A stretch of 64,000 nucleotides of DNA from Manduca sexta (GCF_014839805.1 NC_051141.1:18608777-18672776), one strand, 5' to 3'. Shown: positions 13,231 to 23,541, counted from the first letter of the stretch. Program-made: numbers and translations. Notes: generated by a model from the sequence alone, not told the origin.

Positions 13231-14145
13231 TTAGCGCTGTAAAGCAATTTTCAAAAAGGTTGCATCTCTGGATATAATAACTTTTCGTGGGTTAGCAGGA
13301 TCCCTAAAAATATAAGTGCCTGGATTTTCAGAATAACCGACGAAAATTGCTTCCTGTGCCTTGACATCTAATTTCTTCCTGTGACAAGAAGGTATATGGA
13401 CTAGAGCTCTACAACCAAATACTTTTAGATGGCTAAGATCACCTTTTCGTCCATACCATTTGTCATAAGGAATTTGTCCACCTAAGGCTCGATGAGGAGA
13501 CCTATTCTTAAGGTAAATGGCAACTTGGAATGCATCTTCCCAGAATGCTTTCGGTAGTGAACTTTCAGCTAGCAACGTTCTTGCCTTTTCAGTAACCGAA
13601 CGATGGGTGCGTTCCGCTACTCCAACTTGCTGAGGACTATAAGGCGTCGTTGTTTGATGTTCAATACCTTTTGAAGCAAGATAATCAACAAACTCTTTAT
13701 TCACGAACTCCTTACCTCCATCAGTCCTAATTGCTTTAATTGTTTTATCTAACTGCTTTTCAACAAAACATTGAAACACACAAAATATATCTTTGACTTC
13801 TGTTTTAGAAGAAATAAAATAAGCAAACACTTTTCGCGTATAATCGTCTACTATTGTCAACATATATCTATTTCCTTGAAAAGAAGTTGTAGACACCGGT
13901 CCCATCAAATCCATATGGATCAGTTCCAAGGGGGAAGTAGCCCTATTAAACGCTAACCTTTTGAAAGGTTTTCTTGCTTGTTTACCTTCTACGCACGCGA
14001 TACAACTAGTTTTATCTACTCCTGTATACTTTATACCTACCTTGTGATTTTTCAGTTGGTTCATGCCTATACGACACAAATGTCCTAACCTCTTATGCCA
14101 AATTTGATAACTATCCTGACAACCAGAGTGCACATCTTGTGTCAA
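13231..14145 (-). pseudogene. Copia integrase region
   Basis: Open for 304 codons. It has the zinc-binding H17, H22, C48 and C51 pattern, then the D,D(35)E catalytic triad: Asp79 (HMDLMGP), Asp142 (RTDGGKEF) and Glu178 (GVAERTHR), so the integrase itself looks intact. It overlaps the end of the gag-protease frame in another frame, at a run of five T on the coding strand. A functional element would have one continuous frame, so a one-base slip probably happened here. Confidence 0.9.
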
Positions 14146-15344
14146 AAATTATCCGCCACATTCTCGGAAACATTTACAGTACCATCTAAAACGTACAGTC
14201 CACCACAGGGCGACGCATGAGCAACAGATTCACCTGTAAAATTAAAAGTATCAGATTTATAAAAGTTACATCCATTTTTATCAAAAACACAAATAAAACC
14301 CTTTTCAACAATTTTATATACAGATAACAAACTAGCTTTCAAATCTGGTATATAAGCAACATCACTAATATTGTTGACCACGTTCTCGGGCGTGTTTATT
14401 GAAATATTTCCAATTCCGCAGCACTTAATCTGTTCTCCATTTGCGACAGTAACAGAACCTTGATTCTGTATCGAGATATTCTGAAACCAGTCCCGTCTAG
14501 AAGTCATGTGTCTAGTACAACCTGAATCTACATAAAATATGTCCTCTCTTGGGTTTCCAGAAGTATTAAGAGTTGTAAATATCGTATCATTGGTATTTAC
14601 CGCATTGCCTTTCTCCTTCTTGTTTCTCTGTGGACAGTCTGGTCTCTTATGTCCAGGTGTCTTGCACTCATAACAAACTATATTCTTCTTCATTGACTTA
14701 GGCTTCTTCTTCGCATGAAAAACAGAGTCTAATGACGTAGCCACATCTTTGGACATTTCATTAAGCAGTTTTGTTTTCACCAACTCTGTAGTCACGTCTA
14801 CATTGCAATTTTCTAAAGCCATAATGAGAGGTTCATACCTTGGAGTTAGACCTCCCAAAAGTATTGCAGCAATAGACTTGTCCTCTATGACTACATCAAT
14901 ATCCGCAAGATCCTGTGCGGTTGACATAACTGCGTTAATATATAGTTCAATATTTTTGAACTCTGATAGACTCAACCTGTACAGTCTACGCTCCAAAAAT
15001 AATCTTCGTCCTATTCCCTTATCTTCAAAGGCTTTTTGCAAACAAGTCCATGCCTCAGATGCAGTTTTCGCACATCTTATATGGGTTATCGCTGCACCTT
15101 CTACTGATAAGCATATCTTTGCTAATGCCTTTGCGTCTTTGCGTACCTTTGTAGAGGCAGGGGTTGTGTCTCCATCTCGGTATCCACTAATTGTTTCCCA
15201 TAAATCCTCATGGATAAGGTAATTTCGCATCTTGAACTTCCAAGTCGGATATCCATCTTTTATCCTCAAACAAGGAAATGGAAAAGATGTGATCGACGCA
15301 GGGGAATTTTTCATACTCAAAACATCTCCAGATTCATGTGACAT
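14142..15344 (-). CDS. Copia gag-protease frame
   Basis: A 400-codon frame starts at the ATG at 15344, about 105 bases inside the 5' LTR. Residues 1-210 form a gag of the copia (UBN2) type, with YPTWKFKMRNYL and AWTCLQKAFEDKG motifs. A CCHC zinc knuckle is at residues 224-237. The aspartic protease active site YVDSGCTRHM is at residues 272-280. It ends at a TGA only one frame away from the integrase frame. It is well preserved, in keeping with the recent age implied by the matching LTRs. Confidence 0.9.
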   Translation of the reverse strand: MSHESGDVLSMKNSPASITSFPFPCLRIKDGYPTWKFKMRNYLIHEDLWETISGYRDGDTTPASTKVRKDAKALAKICLSVEGAAITHIRCAKTASEAWTCLQKAFEDKGIGRRLFLERRLYRLSLSEFKNIELYINAVMSTAQDLADIDVVIEDKSIAAILLGGLTPRYEPLIMALENCNVDVTTELVKTKLLNEMSKDVATSLDSVFHAKKKPKSMKKNIVCYECKTPGHKRPDCPQRNKKEKGNAVNTNDTIFTTLNTSGNPREDIFYVDSGCTRHMTSRRDWFQNISIQNQGSVTVANGEQIKCCGIGNISINTPENVVNNISDVAYIPDLKASLLSVYKIVEKGFICVFDKNGCNFYKSDTFNFTGESVAHASPCGGLYVLDGTVNVSENVADNF

Positions 15345-15448
15345 TTTCAGACTATTACTATTTCCTAGTCACACAAAGAATATATTCAACTTTATTTTAC
15401 TAAATAACGTGAAAAAAAAATAAGAACTAAGCGTTCGTGCTGATAACG

Positions 15449-15625
15449 TGTTGTAAATATGGTATATGTTCTTAGTAATTAAATAAAGTTAGTAAAAAGA
15501 TGTTATTGACATGAGTGTTTATTTCGGACTAAAGAGAAGTAACTATGGCAAACAAAATACAATTAGTTCTAAAAATAGAACATATAAAAAATAATAAGTC
15601 ACGACGAAGGTTACAATCTCCAACA
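15449..15625 (-). repeat. Copia 5' LTR
   Basis: 177 bp, no difference seen from 11774-11950. The element's strand continues inward with CGTTATCAGCACGAACGC, the place where the tRNA primer site should lie; I cannot assign the tRNA. The duplication AGTTG follows on the outer side at 15626-15630. Confidence 0.9.
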
Positions 15626-16014
15626 AGTTGTATTGCATGTCCGGTACAATAGCGCTCTGAGGTCCTGGGTTCGAATACCGGGTCGGGCAAAGTGATATTT
15701 AGGTTTTTCTGCTCAGTATCAGCCCGGAGTCTGGAATTTGTGCCCGATATGGCGATAGGCTCGCCCCCTGTCACATCATAGGACGGAACATACTTGGCGA
15801 AAAGTGGGTGCCTTAGTTGCACCTCTGCATACCCCTTCGGGGATAAATGCGTGATGTTATGTATGTTATGTATGTTGGTACCGGATATACGGAGGGTGAT
15901 CCTGGAACGTGACACACTTATGTACGTGGGTAACTATGGCCGGTTTTAATACCTTGTGTACGGTAGTCGCTATCCAGGCGGATATATAATTTATATCCTA
16001 CCACCAGCAAATCA

Positions 16015-17227
16015 TTTATGAACATAAAGGATTTGAGCTGTGTGGTTGCGCATTTCAAGTCAGATAGTAATTAATCTGAAATTTAATTGTGATTATCTTT
16101 GATAGAATTAAATTCTTTGAACCACGGGGCTTAAAAATATGCCTTCGTTAATAGAAAATATAAAAATAATAGAAAAAAAACATTTTAAAAAACTAGTTTT
16201 TAAATTGACTTAATCTTTGTTTTATACTATGTAGGGATAAAGGCTTGTTGCGAGATTCACTTTTGTCAAGATTAAGTTATATAAGTATTATATTATTTTG
16301 CATCTACATAAGGAACACTGCGACAAGCTTATATCAATACACAGTTAAATACAACTATTGATTCAATTGAAACTTGCATTTAAATATAAGTTTTTATTTA
16401 TTCCTATTATTTGTTTTCAGCAAATTCTTTAATTAGATACTCATATTATATAGCAATGTAAAAAATAATTAGTTCGACATATTGAATTTTATTTGAAATC
16501 ATTTCATTTTTTGGATTTTTTTCAGTAAACCCTTCAGTTTTTTACCCACGTCATGGGCATGCACAAATAATAATTAGTCCACCATATTGGGTCGTCCGCC
16601 ATATTGAATTTAGAATGAGGTCATTTAGCTAACCATGCATTGTCGTCCTCACTAAGCGTGTGTAAAATTTCATCTTATCAAAAACATACATCGAATATTA
16701 CGAATAGGAATACAATATCCTATCGCTAAATTTATCGTTATTTCTTATTAGCATTAACGACTGTAATTCCATCTTGTCTGAAGCCTAACTTGCGTACATC
16801 CCTTGTTAGGAAACTTTAGCGCGAGTTCTTTTACCATCAGAATACCTCTGCGCTGCAAGTCAAAGCAATACGACAAACTTCGGAAACATAGACACTGACG
16901 TAGAGTGTGGTACGTGTAGAATAGCCAATAAATAAATTACTATTACTGTGATAAGACCACATGACATAACCATCTTTACTGCTTACTTCATTTTTGGGTC
17001 GGCACTGGGCTTATTTATACTCGGGAAAGTTTATTTTTAATCTGTCCTTAGAGGTGTTTGTGTAAGTTTGTAATTGTTAAAATGATCTATAGAGGTTTTG
17101 GAGCAAATCGGTCATAAAATTGTTTCTGCATTTTTAGAACCACATTTCTTGAGATAGTAATTTGACAGGTTACTTTTTATACACGCTTCCCAAGGACAGC
17201 ATCCAAGTAATAGTTATTTTTATCTTC
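16015..17227. other. AT-rich intronic sequence
   Basis: No gene seen. A short phrase related to ATAATTAGTCCACCATATTG appears in diverged form near 16466 and 16568, a minor local repeat. Confidence 0.4.
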
Positions 17228-17593
17228 TTAAGATGGTAGCTCAAGGTCCATTTTCATACATTTTGTTTCGGCTTTAATCTGGGTAACTAAACAAGTATTG
17301 GCAAGTAAAGAATTTAAATTCACGTCTAGTTAGTGATTAGTTCTCGCAGTTGAAAGAAAAATGTAAAAATAATTAATAATCATGGATATTTCTGCCTTTA
17401 AAATTTCGTCATATTAAATTTTAAAGGCCAAAATATCCATGATTATTAATTATTTTTACATTTTTCTTCAACTGCGAGAACTAATCACTAACTAGACGTG
17501 AATTTAAATTCTTTACTTGCCAATACTTGTTTAGTTACCCAGATTAAAGCCGAAACAAAATGTATGAAAATGGACCTTGAGCTACCACCTTAA
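17228..17593. mobile_element. Near-perfect hairpin (foldback) element with TTAA ends
   Basis: Two arms of about 178 bases (17228-17406 and 17416-17593) are reverse complements with only a few differences, separated by a 9-base loop. The arms differ by one substitution near the outer end, one A inserted in an A run, and slight mismatch close to the loop. The outer ends sit on TTAA at 17228-17231 and 17590-17593, the target used by piggyBac-type elements. There is no coding capacity. The arms are so alike that the structure is either young or being homogenised. Confidence 0.85.
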
Positions 17594-17659
17594 TATTTTT
17601 TCTTACGACTCACTAAACGCAACTGGACGATGGCCTTAAAAACAAGATGTACACAATAA

Positions 17660-17931
17660 CCCCCCTTATTCATAGACGTTATTTATCTAAAGACGGAGCA
17701 TTGCTGTGATAACAAATCTATTTCTCAGCTTTGTTTATCTGACAGCTTGCGTTTTGTTTAGCTTTGTTTGTCTGACAGCCAACTAAATTCAAGTTGTATC
17801 TCAATATTAGCCAATCACCACGGCCCTATGTCTACGCACTGCGAAGGCTGCCATGCCGTCAGCACTGAAAAACAGACTTGTTATCACATCAAAGACACAG
17901 CTGAGATAAATAACGTCTATGAATAAGGGGG
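17660..17931. mobile_element. Harbinger-like MITE
   Basis: 272 bp with terminal inverted repeats of about 28 bases (CCCCCTTATTCATAGACGTT and on into ATTTATCT), flanked by TAA at 17657-17659 and 17932-17934. A TAA/TTA target duplication is typical of PIF/Harbinger elements. The inner sequence also has inverted similarity (TGTGATAACAAATC against its reverse near 17877-17890). No transposase is present, so it is non-autonomous. Confidence 0.75.
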
Positions 17932-17934
17932 TAA

Positions 17935-19419
17935 GTAGATACAATATCTTAAATAAGCACTGTATAAGTTTATTGAAAATCGAACCCCAATGGTAGTTAA
18001 ACCAAGTCTTGTAACACGGATTATTATGCATAATAAATGTGGCCGTTCTATACGATACTTAGCTCTGTATTTCTGTACTCCGCTGCTTCATATCGATTTT
18101 TCGCTAGTAGCTTCTCAGTGCTATCTACGATGCAGCGACGTTGAAGACTTATTCTGATGCCAATTATATGAAATCTATGTAACTCGATTCATCACATTAT
18201 TCCTCTAGTGGCATTGGATTGAGATCAGAATAGTGTTGAGATCCTGGATTGTCTTCCCGAGTAGCTAAAAAAATGTTTTTTTTTTATTCGATAAATAATA
18301 AACATCTATACGTAGTACAGAATGTGGCGGGTGCTGGGACAGATTATTTGCCCTGTGTTATAATAATATGGTCATAAAATGGGCTTCAAACAGATTTATT
18401 AGTTTCACCTTTATCTATGTAGGGAGACTTTAGTTCTCTGGGCCAAAAACAAGGAGTGTGATGTTACAACCTGTTAATTTCATTTACAACGTTGAAGGTC
18501 TCTGGTGTACGAGGGTTAATGAGGGTAGCTGTTGAGGTACCTAGGCAATATTTGATTGTCTCCACGCACAAGTTTTTAAACGGTGCTGTCGTTAATAAAA
18601 TTGCATTGTACTTGGTAGTAAGAACACTAGTTCAAATAATATTTCGATCCATTTTAGACTTGTTCCTCGATGTCGCAGCGTAAAACATAAACTCTAGGTG
18701 CCGGCGAAACGTCGTAGATTTTTGAAACATGTTCCCAGTTTAACATGAGGTGACCTTCTCAAAAAAAAAATAACTCATTGGGGTTCCTTTGTCTCGCGAA
18801 TGTATGTTAAACGATTCGTAACACAGACGGGGTCCACTTTATTTGATAGTCAAATTGGTGAGCACATCTTCGCGCGGCGGCCGAGAACGCACGGGACGTC
18901 TGTCGCCTGACGTCAATCTCTCTTGAAATGTGGGCCACGACAATTATGGAAGTTATTGTGTAAGCACTTTCGCGGGATGTTGTGGACAGTGTGTAGGGGA
19001 TATCTTTGTAGAGTTGGTTGCAATTTACCTTGTAATATTTCAGTTTGTAAATACTCAGATAATTCAGATCTGATGGTGACGATGGTTAATTGACATGCAA
19101 TTTTGAGTCTTTGTTTTTTACAATGCATGCCTTCCTATGTTGGCATTGAAGGTAATGAAGTTGTCGATAACTTAGCTAGCTAAAGAGGCAATAAAAGTTT
19201 AATACGGAAGTTCATTATAAAATTAAGAAGTGTTGTTTCCAAATGTGTAAAGAATATTTTAATGAACGAAGTATAAGTATGTAGGTATATGGTACTCAAC
19301 AATACAGCCTAGCGCCTTTAAATTGTCATGGATTGACAAAGCCAACTTGGAGAGACATGCCATCATAACACCTCCGCGACTTCGCTCCAGAGGGTCTACT
19401 TCGAAAAAGGAACGTGTAA
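17935..19419. other. Intronic sequence with possible old retroelement debris
   Basis: A stretch at 18490-18840 has a composition unlike its flanks (with phrases such as CCGGCGAAACGTCGTAG) and may be an old retroelement tail. I cannot name a family. No intact gene. Confidence 0.3.
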
Positions 19420-19730
19420 ACGTTAGTCCGAAACGAAGAAACGACAAACTTCGGATTTAACTTTACTACTAAATTACTTCGGATCCGTCACCGTTCTGTA
19501 GCTGACCTTAGTGGTAAGATCAATTTCCCGTAGTTTTTTTTAGAAAGCAGTGGAAATTTATCCTCTTAGATGGTTTTAAAAAAGGATGACGGAACCATAT
19601 ATGTTCTTACAAATTCCATGTCTACAATATTGCGATGAACAGATCGAATCCGTCATCGGATCCGTAACATTTCGTAGTAACAAAACATGCGATTCGTCAT
19701 CCGAAACTACGGATTTTGTTTTTCGGGGTA
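19420..19730 (+). repeat. Dispersed repeat family B, copy 2
   Basis: Closely matches 10064-10375. The block beginning ATGACGGAACCATATATG differs by only one base over about 135 bases. Differences and small indels are commoner in the first half. See copy 1. Confidence 0.6.
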
Positions 19731-20062
19731 GACCCTATTGTCTCCTACCGTTCAATAGATTTCAATGCGTAGACTCTGAATTGTACAGCAATAGTATTAA
19801 GGATGTATACCACATCATTATGCAGTGTCGCAGGAATGGGCCACAGAGACACGAATTGTCGATGACTCATAGCAAAATTTTGTGTCAGGATTGTAACAGT
19901 GTTAATATAACAGAAAATAATATTTCGGAAATCGCCAGGACACTGTACAAACTTGTAAATTTATATTGTTTGACAATCAACAGTTGGCCCATTAGTATGT
20001 CTGACATTGCCTTTCTTATCTTAGCGCTGAGATTTCTTTGTTATATACTTTTTGTTTCATGA
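19731..20062 (+). other. Open frame downstream of repeat B, possible retroelement C-terminal scrap
   Basis: The frame that opens in repeat B runs on here for about 105 codons to the stop at 20062. It contains a Cys/His pattern (DVYHIIMQCRRN, later CQDC) loosely like the region at the C-terminal end of LINE reverse transcriptases, and a hydrophobic end. The resemblance is weak and the frame may be chance. Confidence 0.25.
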
Positions 20063-20164
20063 ATTTCTTCATAATCTTTATGTATGGGTAAAACTTATAT
20101 CTATGCAACTGCATCATAGGTACCTGGAGGAGTTATACAACGTAGATAATTCGTCCTCTACATA

Positions 20165-20429
20165 GGAACTCTGGCCGGGTACATCTCAACTGCGCAGACG
20201 TGCCATCGATCGCGGTCGACGCGTGCCGTACGCATGTGCAACGGCCCAGCTAACAGATTCATCTCAATAGCTGGCAATCGCAATACCGCTCACTAACAGC
20301 TCGTGCATAAATTTTGCACAATTTATTGCAGTCCCCCAGAAGTGTTTTAATACAGTCTAATATTCAATTATACGTGGTGTATTGTTGTGGCCGATTGTCT
20401 GCGTGTGTGGAGTTGGGGGATACGTTCGG
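20165..20429 (+). promoter_or_regulatory. CpG-rich patch ending in a splice donor: candidate internal promoter
   Basis: CpG density rises sharply at about 20165-20290. The patch then runs to a consensus donor (ACGTTCGG|GTGAGTG, donor at 20430) without a usable reading frame. It could be an alternative first exon inside the first coding intron, making transcripts that lack the first half of the BTB domain. This rests only on composition and the donor. Confidence 0.3.
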
Positions 20430-20899
20430 GTGAGTGTTTTCGAATAATTTTGTGAATAAATTGCGCGGCCTCCTTTGTCGCGGTCTGACGGTGGTAGATA
20501 CGGGCAGGTATGTGTATAGCTTTTGCCGGCGCACATTTTAAGCCCTATACTTTATTGTTGTATTACCGAGGCCTGCGTTTGTTTCAAAAAGTGCTTAAGC
20601 GAAAATTGTAATTTTGTAGAAAATATATTGATTGATTCACGTATGGTGTTTTATTTCGACTTTTAGAGTATAACTTTGATTTATTGACCCTTAATTATAG
20701 TGGATTGTGATAATTATTGTCAGAAGGTGTATTTCGTGTTCAATAAAATTGAAATTTGACGGTGCATACCTGGTTGAAGAGGTCGTCATAAAAGGTATAC
20801 CCGTGTCGCTATAACCGATGTGATCGACTTGTCGGCCTGGAACTAGGTCATAGCTATATTTTGTAATGGCGTACATGGATTTTAGGGATGTTTTAAATT
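20430..20899. other. Intronic sequence, nothing recognised
   Basis: AT-rich, no gene, RNA or clear repeat. Confidence 0.4.
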
Positions 20900-21239
20900 G
20901 TGTAACGCTGATTTAGCTGACGTGTAACTGTGCTATAGTTGATCTATAATGTTACAGCTGGTATGTTTCAGTGTTTAGCTAGTACATATCTGCATAAAAG
21001 CTGATGTATCTTCGCGTTATAGGTGTGTAACAGTATTGCAACAGATAAATGACGTTGTTACAGCTCGGTCCGAATGACGTCATAACTGGTGTCTTGCAAT
21101 ATTATAGTTGGGGAATAATGACGTCACAGCTCATTATCACAAAGACATAACTGTGCATAAGAACGTTATAGCTAGTGGCTGACAGTGCTTTAGCTGGTTT
21201 AAAATATTATAGTTCTTTTAACAATAATCTCACGGCTGG

Positions 21240-21940
21240 TACATAAAATGTTATAGCTGGTTTCTACCAATGCTACAGTTGGTTCATAACAATGTTACAG
21301 TTTGTTCATAATAATGTTACAGTTGGATCATAACAATGTTACAGTTGGATCATAACAATGTTACAGTTAGTTCACACAATGTTATAGTTGGTTCACACAA
21401 TATTACAGTGGTTCGTAACAATGTTACAGTGGGTTTCCACAATATTACATTGGTTCGTAACAATGTTACAGTTAGGTGGTAACAATGTTACAGTTGGTTC
21501 ACACAATGTTACAGCTGGTTCGTAGAAATGTTACAGTTGGTTCGTAACAATGTGACAGTTGGTTCACACAATATTACAGTGGTTCGTAACAATGCTACAG
21601 TTGGTTCTTAACATTGTTACAGTTGGTTCACAACAATGGACCAGTTGGTTCATAACTATCTTACAGTTGTTTCGTAACAAAAGGACAGTTAATTCATAAC
21701 AGTGTTACTGCTATTTCACAACAATGTTACAGTTGGTTCACATAAATGTTACAGATCGTTCATAACAATGTTACAATCGGTTCGTAACAATGTTACAGTT
21801 GGTTCGTAACACTTTTACACTTAGTTCATAACCATGTTACAGAAGTTTTGTAACAATCTTACAGTTGGTTCATAACAATGTTATAGTTGGTTCATAACAA
21901 TCTTACAGCTCGTTCATAACAATGTTATAATTGGTGCATT
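21240..21940 (+). repeat. Minisatellite of about 22-bp units
   Basis: About thirty imperfect copies of a unit close to GTTACAGTTGGTTCATAACA. Units vary between TTCATAACAATG, TTCGTAACAATG and TTCACACAATATT forms. A paired form (a short CACAATATTACAGTGG unit followed by a long one) recurs. More decayed copies reach back to about 20930, with GTTATAGCTGG-like phrases. Many units hold CAGTTG, which fits the E-box pattern CANNTG. Intronic, no coding potential. Confidence 0.85.
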
Positions 21941-22529
21941 GAATAGTTAAAGCTGGATCTAAACAATATTTTTGTTAGTGCAAAACAATTTTATGGCTAG
22001 TTCATGACAGTATTATTCCTCGTGTACAGCGTTTTAATTTAAACCTAATGAAAAATCTATTTTATACCACGTGCATAACGTTATAACTGGTTTAAAATGA
22101 TGCAGTAAATTGATATATTCCATATTATGGAATATAAAACTTTTTCGAAAATAAGTTGACTAAAAAACTTATTTATTAAATTACATATACAGATTACTGT
22201 TGTGTGCGAATGATATATCTATAAAGGATATTTTAATAAGAATAAAATACATTGGTACTTTGTGTTAAAACTCTTATAACACAAAGTACTGGACTTTGTG
22301 TTAAAACTCTTATAATTTTCATTTACTGATAGGTCGATTCAATCGTTTGTTTTACTTGCAACCAGTTATTGAGATTTGAAAATATTTATCTTGTATGCCT
22401 GAATCTCTAACACGTCAACTAAGATATCCACGATCTCACTATCCCTTTATAAGGGCGTTTATAATTTATCCAATCAACACTATCACTATCTAAAGAAGAG
22501 TTTAACTGACGTTTCCTTTCATTTTTCAG
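21941..22529. other. End of the first coding intron
   Basis: AT-rich. A small direct duplication is visible at about 22257-22316, where TTTGTGTTAAAACTCTTATA occurs twice. It ends at the polypyrimidine-rich acceptor CATTTTTCAG at 22529. Confidence 0.45.
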
Positions 22530-22661
22530 TCACTGTTCGTGGAGAATCCGTCGCGCCATCCGATCGTGATCCTCAAAGATGTTACCTTCGCCGACCTGCG
22601 TACTATGGTAGATTTTATGTACTATGGTGAAGTCAATGTAACTGAGGAACAGTTGCCACAG
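22530..22661 (+). CDS. BtbVII: BTB/POZ transcription factor, coding exon 2: C-terminal half of the BTB domain
   Basis: Codes for residues 57-100 (SLFVENPSRHPIVILKDV to EEQLPQ). HPIVILKDV and MVDFMYYGEVNV are the conserved core of the BTB fold. Phase 0 at both ends, so it joins exon 1 without a shift. Acceptor ATTTTTCAG at 22529, donor GTTGGT at 22662. Confidence 0.92.
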
Positions 22662-23362
22662 GTTGGTTGACAAGTTTTTTTTATTCCGGTCTTTTTTATT
22701 TAGATACATTAGCAAACAGTGTAATCAGTTTTTATTATACGGGAAAACTATGATAATAGTCTACAAATTACAACGTTTCATTTAAATTCAAAATGTATTT
22801 TTTTTATATTTCTAACAGTATGTGCGTACGGGATAACTTAAATATTCAGACGTAAAGTTAGTTATTTCATTCCTTTGAATTGGACTACCTGATATTATTA
22901 ACTTAAATATTATACAGGAGATTGTTTCTTGTTTATTCCCAATATTTGTTCTAAGTAGAGGTACGGATTTAGGACCGCTTATTTATCCACTGAATTATCA
23001 ATTCTAACTTGCTAACAAAAAGAATTATATTGCGGTGGACGGGGCAGTCATTAGACGGGGCGTTATAACACGCTGAACTGATTAGTTCATCACACAATCA
23101 AATATTCTGTTGACTTGAGCAAATACACACCCGTTCAAACCAAATGTCTGCTCAACATCCGCGCCTCAGACTATGTAGCTCTAAGAGTTAACGGACTCCA
23201 ACAAATCATGTAGTATAGAACGTACAAGACGGCTATAATAATAATAAAGAACATGTGCTGTGTTTTATTTACCCTTTCGTAACAACTCGAAACCATTAAA
23301 AGAGCGAGTAAACCCCAGCAAAAGTTTCAGCTAGTCTTTTATGAAGTTGTTGCATTTTCTAG
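22662..23362. other. Intron 2
   Basis: Nothing recognisable apart from the acceptor TTGCATTTTCTAG at 23362. Confidence 0.5.
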
Positions 23363-23541
23363 GTGCTGGACACCGCGAAGCTGCTTAAAATTAAGGGTCT
23401 GACTGAGATGCCAGATTCGACATCGCTGACAAGATCACAGGGTACATCTGCTGATTTCCAGTCGCCAGGAGAGTCCGTCGATTCGCAGAGGCACTCCGCC
23501 TCTCCCACCACATCGCCGTCTAATAAAAGGAAACGTTTCGT
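23363..23541 (+). CDS. BtbVII: BTB/POZ transcription factor, coding exon 3: end of BTB and Ser-rich linker
   Basis: Codes for residues 101-159 and the first two bases of codon 160. It starts VLDTAKLLKIKGLTEM, the last helices of the BTB domain, then a Ser/Thr/Pro-rich linker and a basic KRKR motif (possible nuclear localisation signal). I place the donor at GTAAGG (23542) rather than run to the TAA that overlaps it, because the join restores a basic RRKSS stretch in the next exon in phase. Confidence 0.88.

Larger units (their letters stand above)
11774..15625 (-). mobile_element. Ty1/copia LTR retrotransposon, young but defective
   Basis: This 3852-bp element lies on the minus strand. It has two 177-bp LTRs that appear identical, with TGTTG...CAACA ends on each strand, flanked by the duplication AGTTG. 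From right to left it codes gag with a zinc knuckle, protease, integrase, a damaged reverse transcriptase and RNase H; integrase before RT is the copia order. It cannot move by itself: there is a frameshift between the protease and integrase frames at a T5 run near 14145, and most of the RT is missing. Intact copia elements are usually around 5 kb. It lies antisense in the BTB gene's first intron. Confidence 0.92.
11757..15872 (+). mobile_element. tRNA-derived SINE (family S1), split by the copia element
   Basis: The pieces are 11757-11773 and 15626-15872. Joined, the head has a polymerase III A box (TGGCGTAGTTG, the site the copia element hit) and a B box (GGTTCGAATAC near 15668), then a body and a tail of TATGT-type repeats near 15857-15877. 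An unbroken reverse-strand relative at about 55336-55546 shares the same order of blocks, including CCCGGAGTCTGGAATTTGTG and GATAGGCTCGCCCCCT. Target duplication TGTTGGTACCG. Confidence 0.8.
11690..16014 (-). mobile_element. Three-layer nested insertion: repeat A, SINE, copia retrotransposon
   Basis: The outer layer is repeat family A in reverse orientation (about 11690-11745 and 15884-16014). It is split by a tRNA-derived SINE (11757-11773 and 15626-15872) flanked by the 11-bp duplication TGTTGGTACCG at 11746-11756 and 15873-15883. The SINE is split by a copia-type LTR element (11774-15625) flanked by the 5-bp duplication AGTTG at 11769-11773 and 15626-15630. The order of insertion follows directly from which element interrupts which. 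Confidence 0.85.

Noticed and set aside
14749..15222. 157-codon plus frame inside the copia element
   Set aside because: Antisense to gag, which has a clear zinc knuckle and protease site on the other strand.
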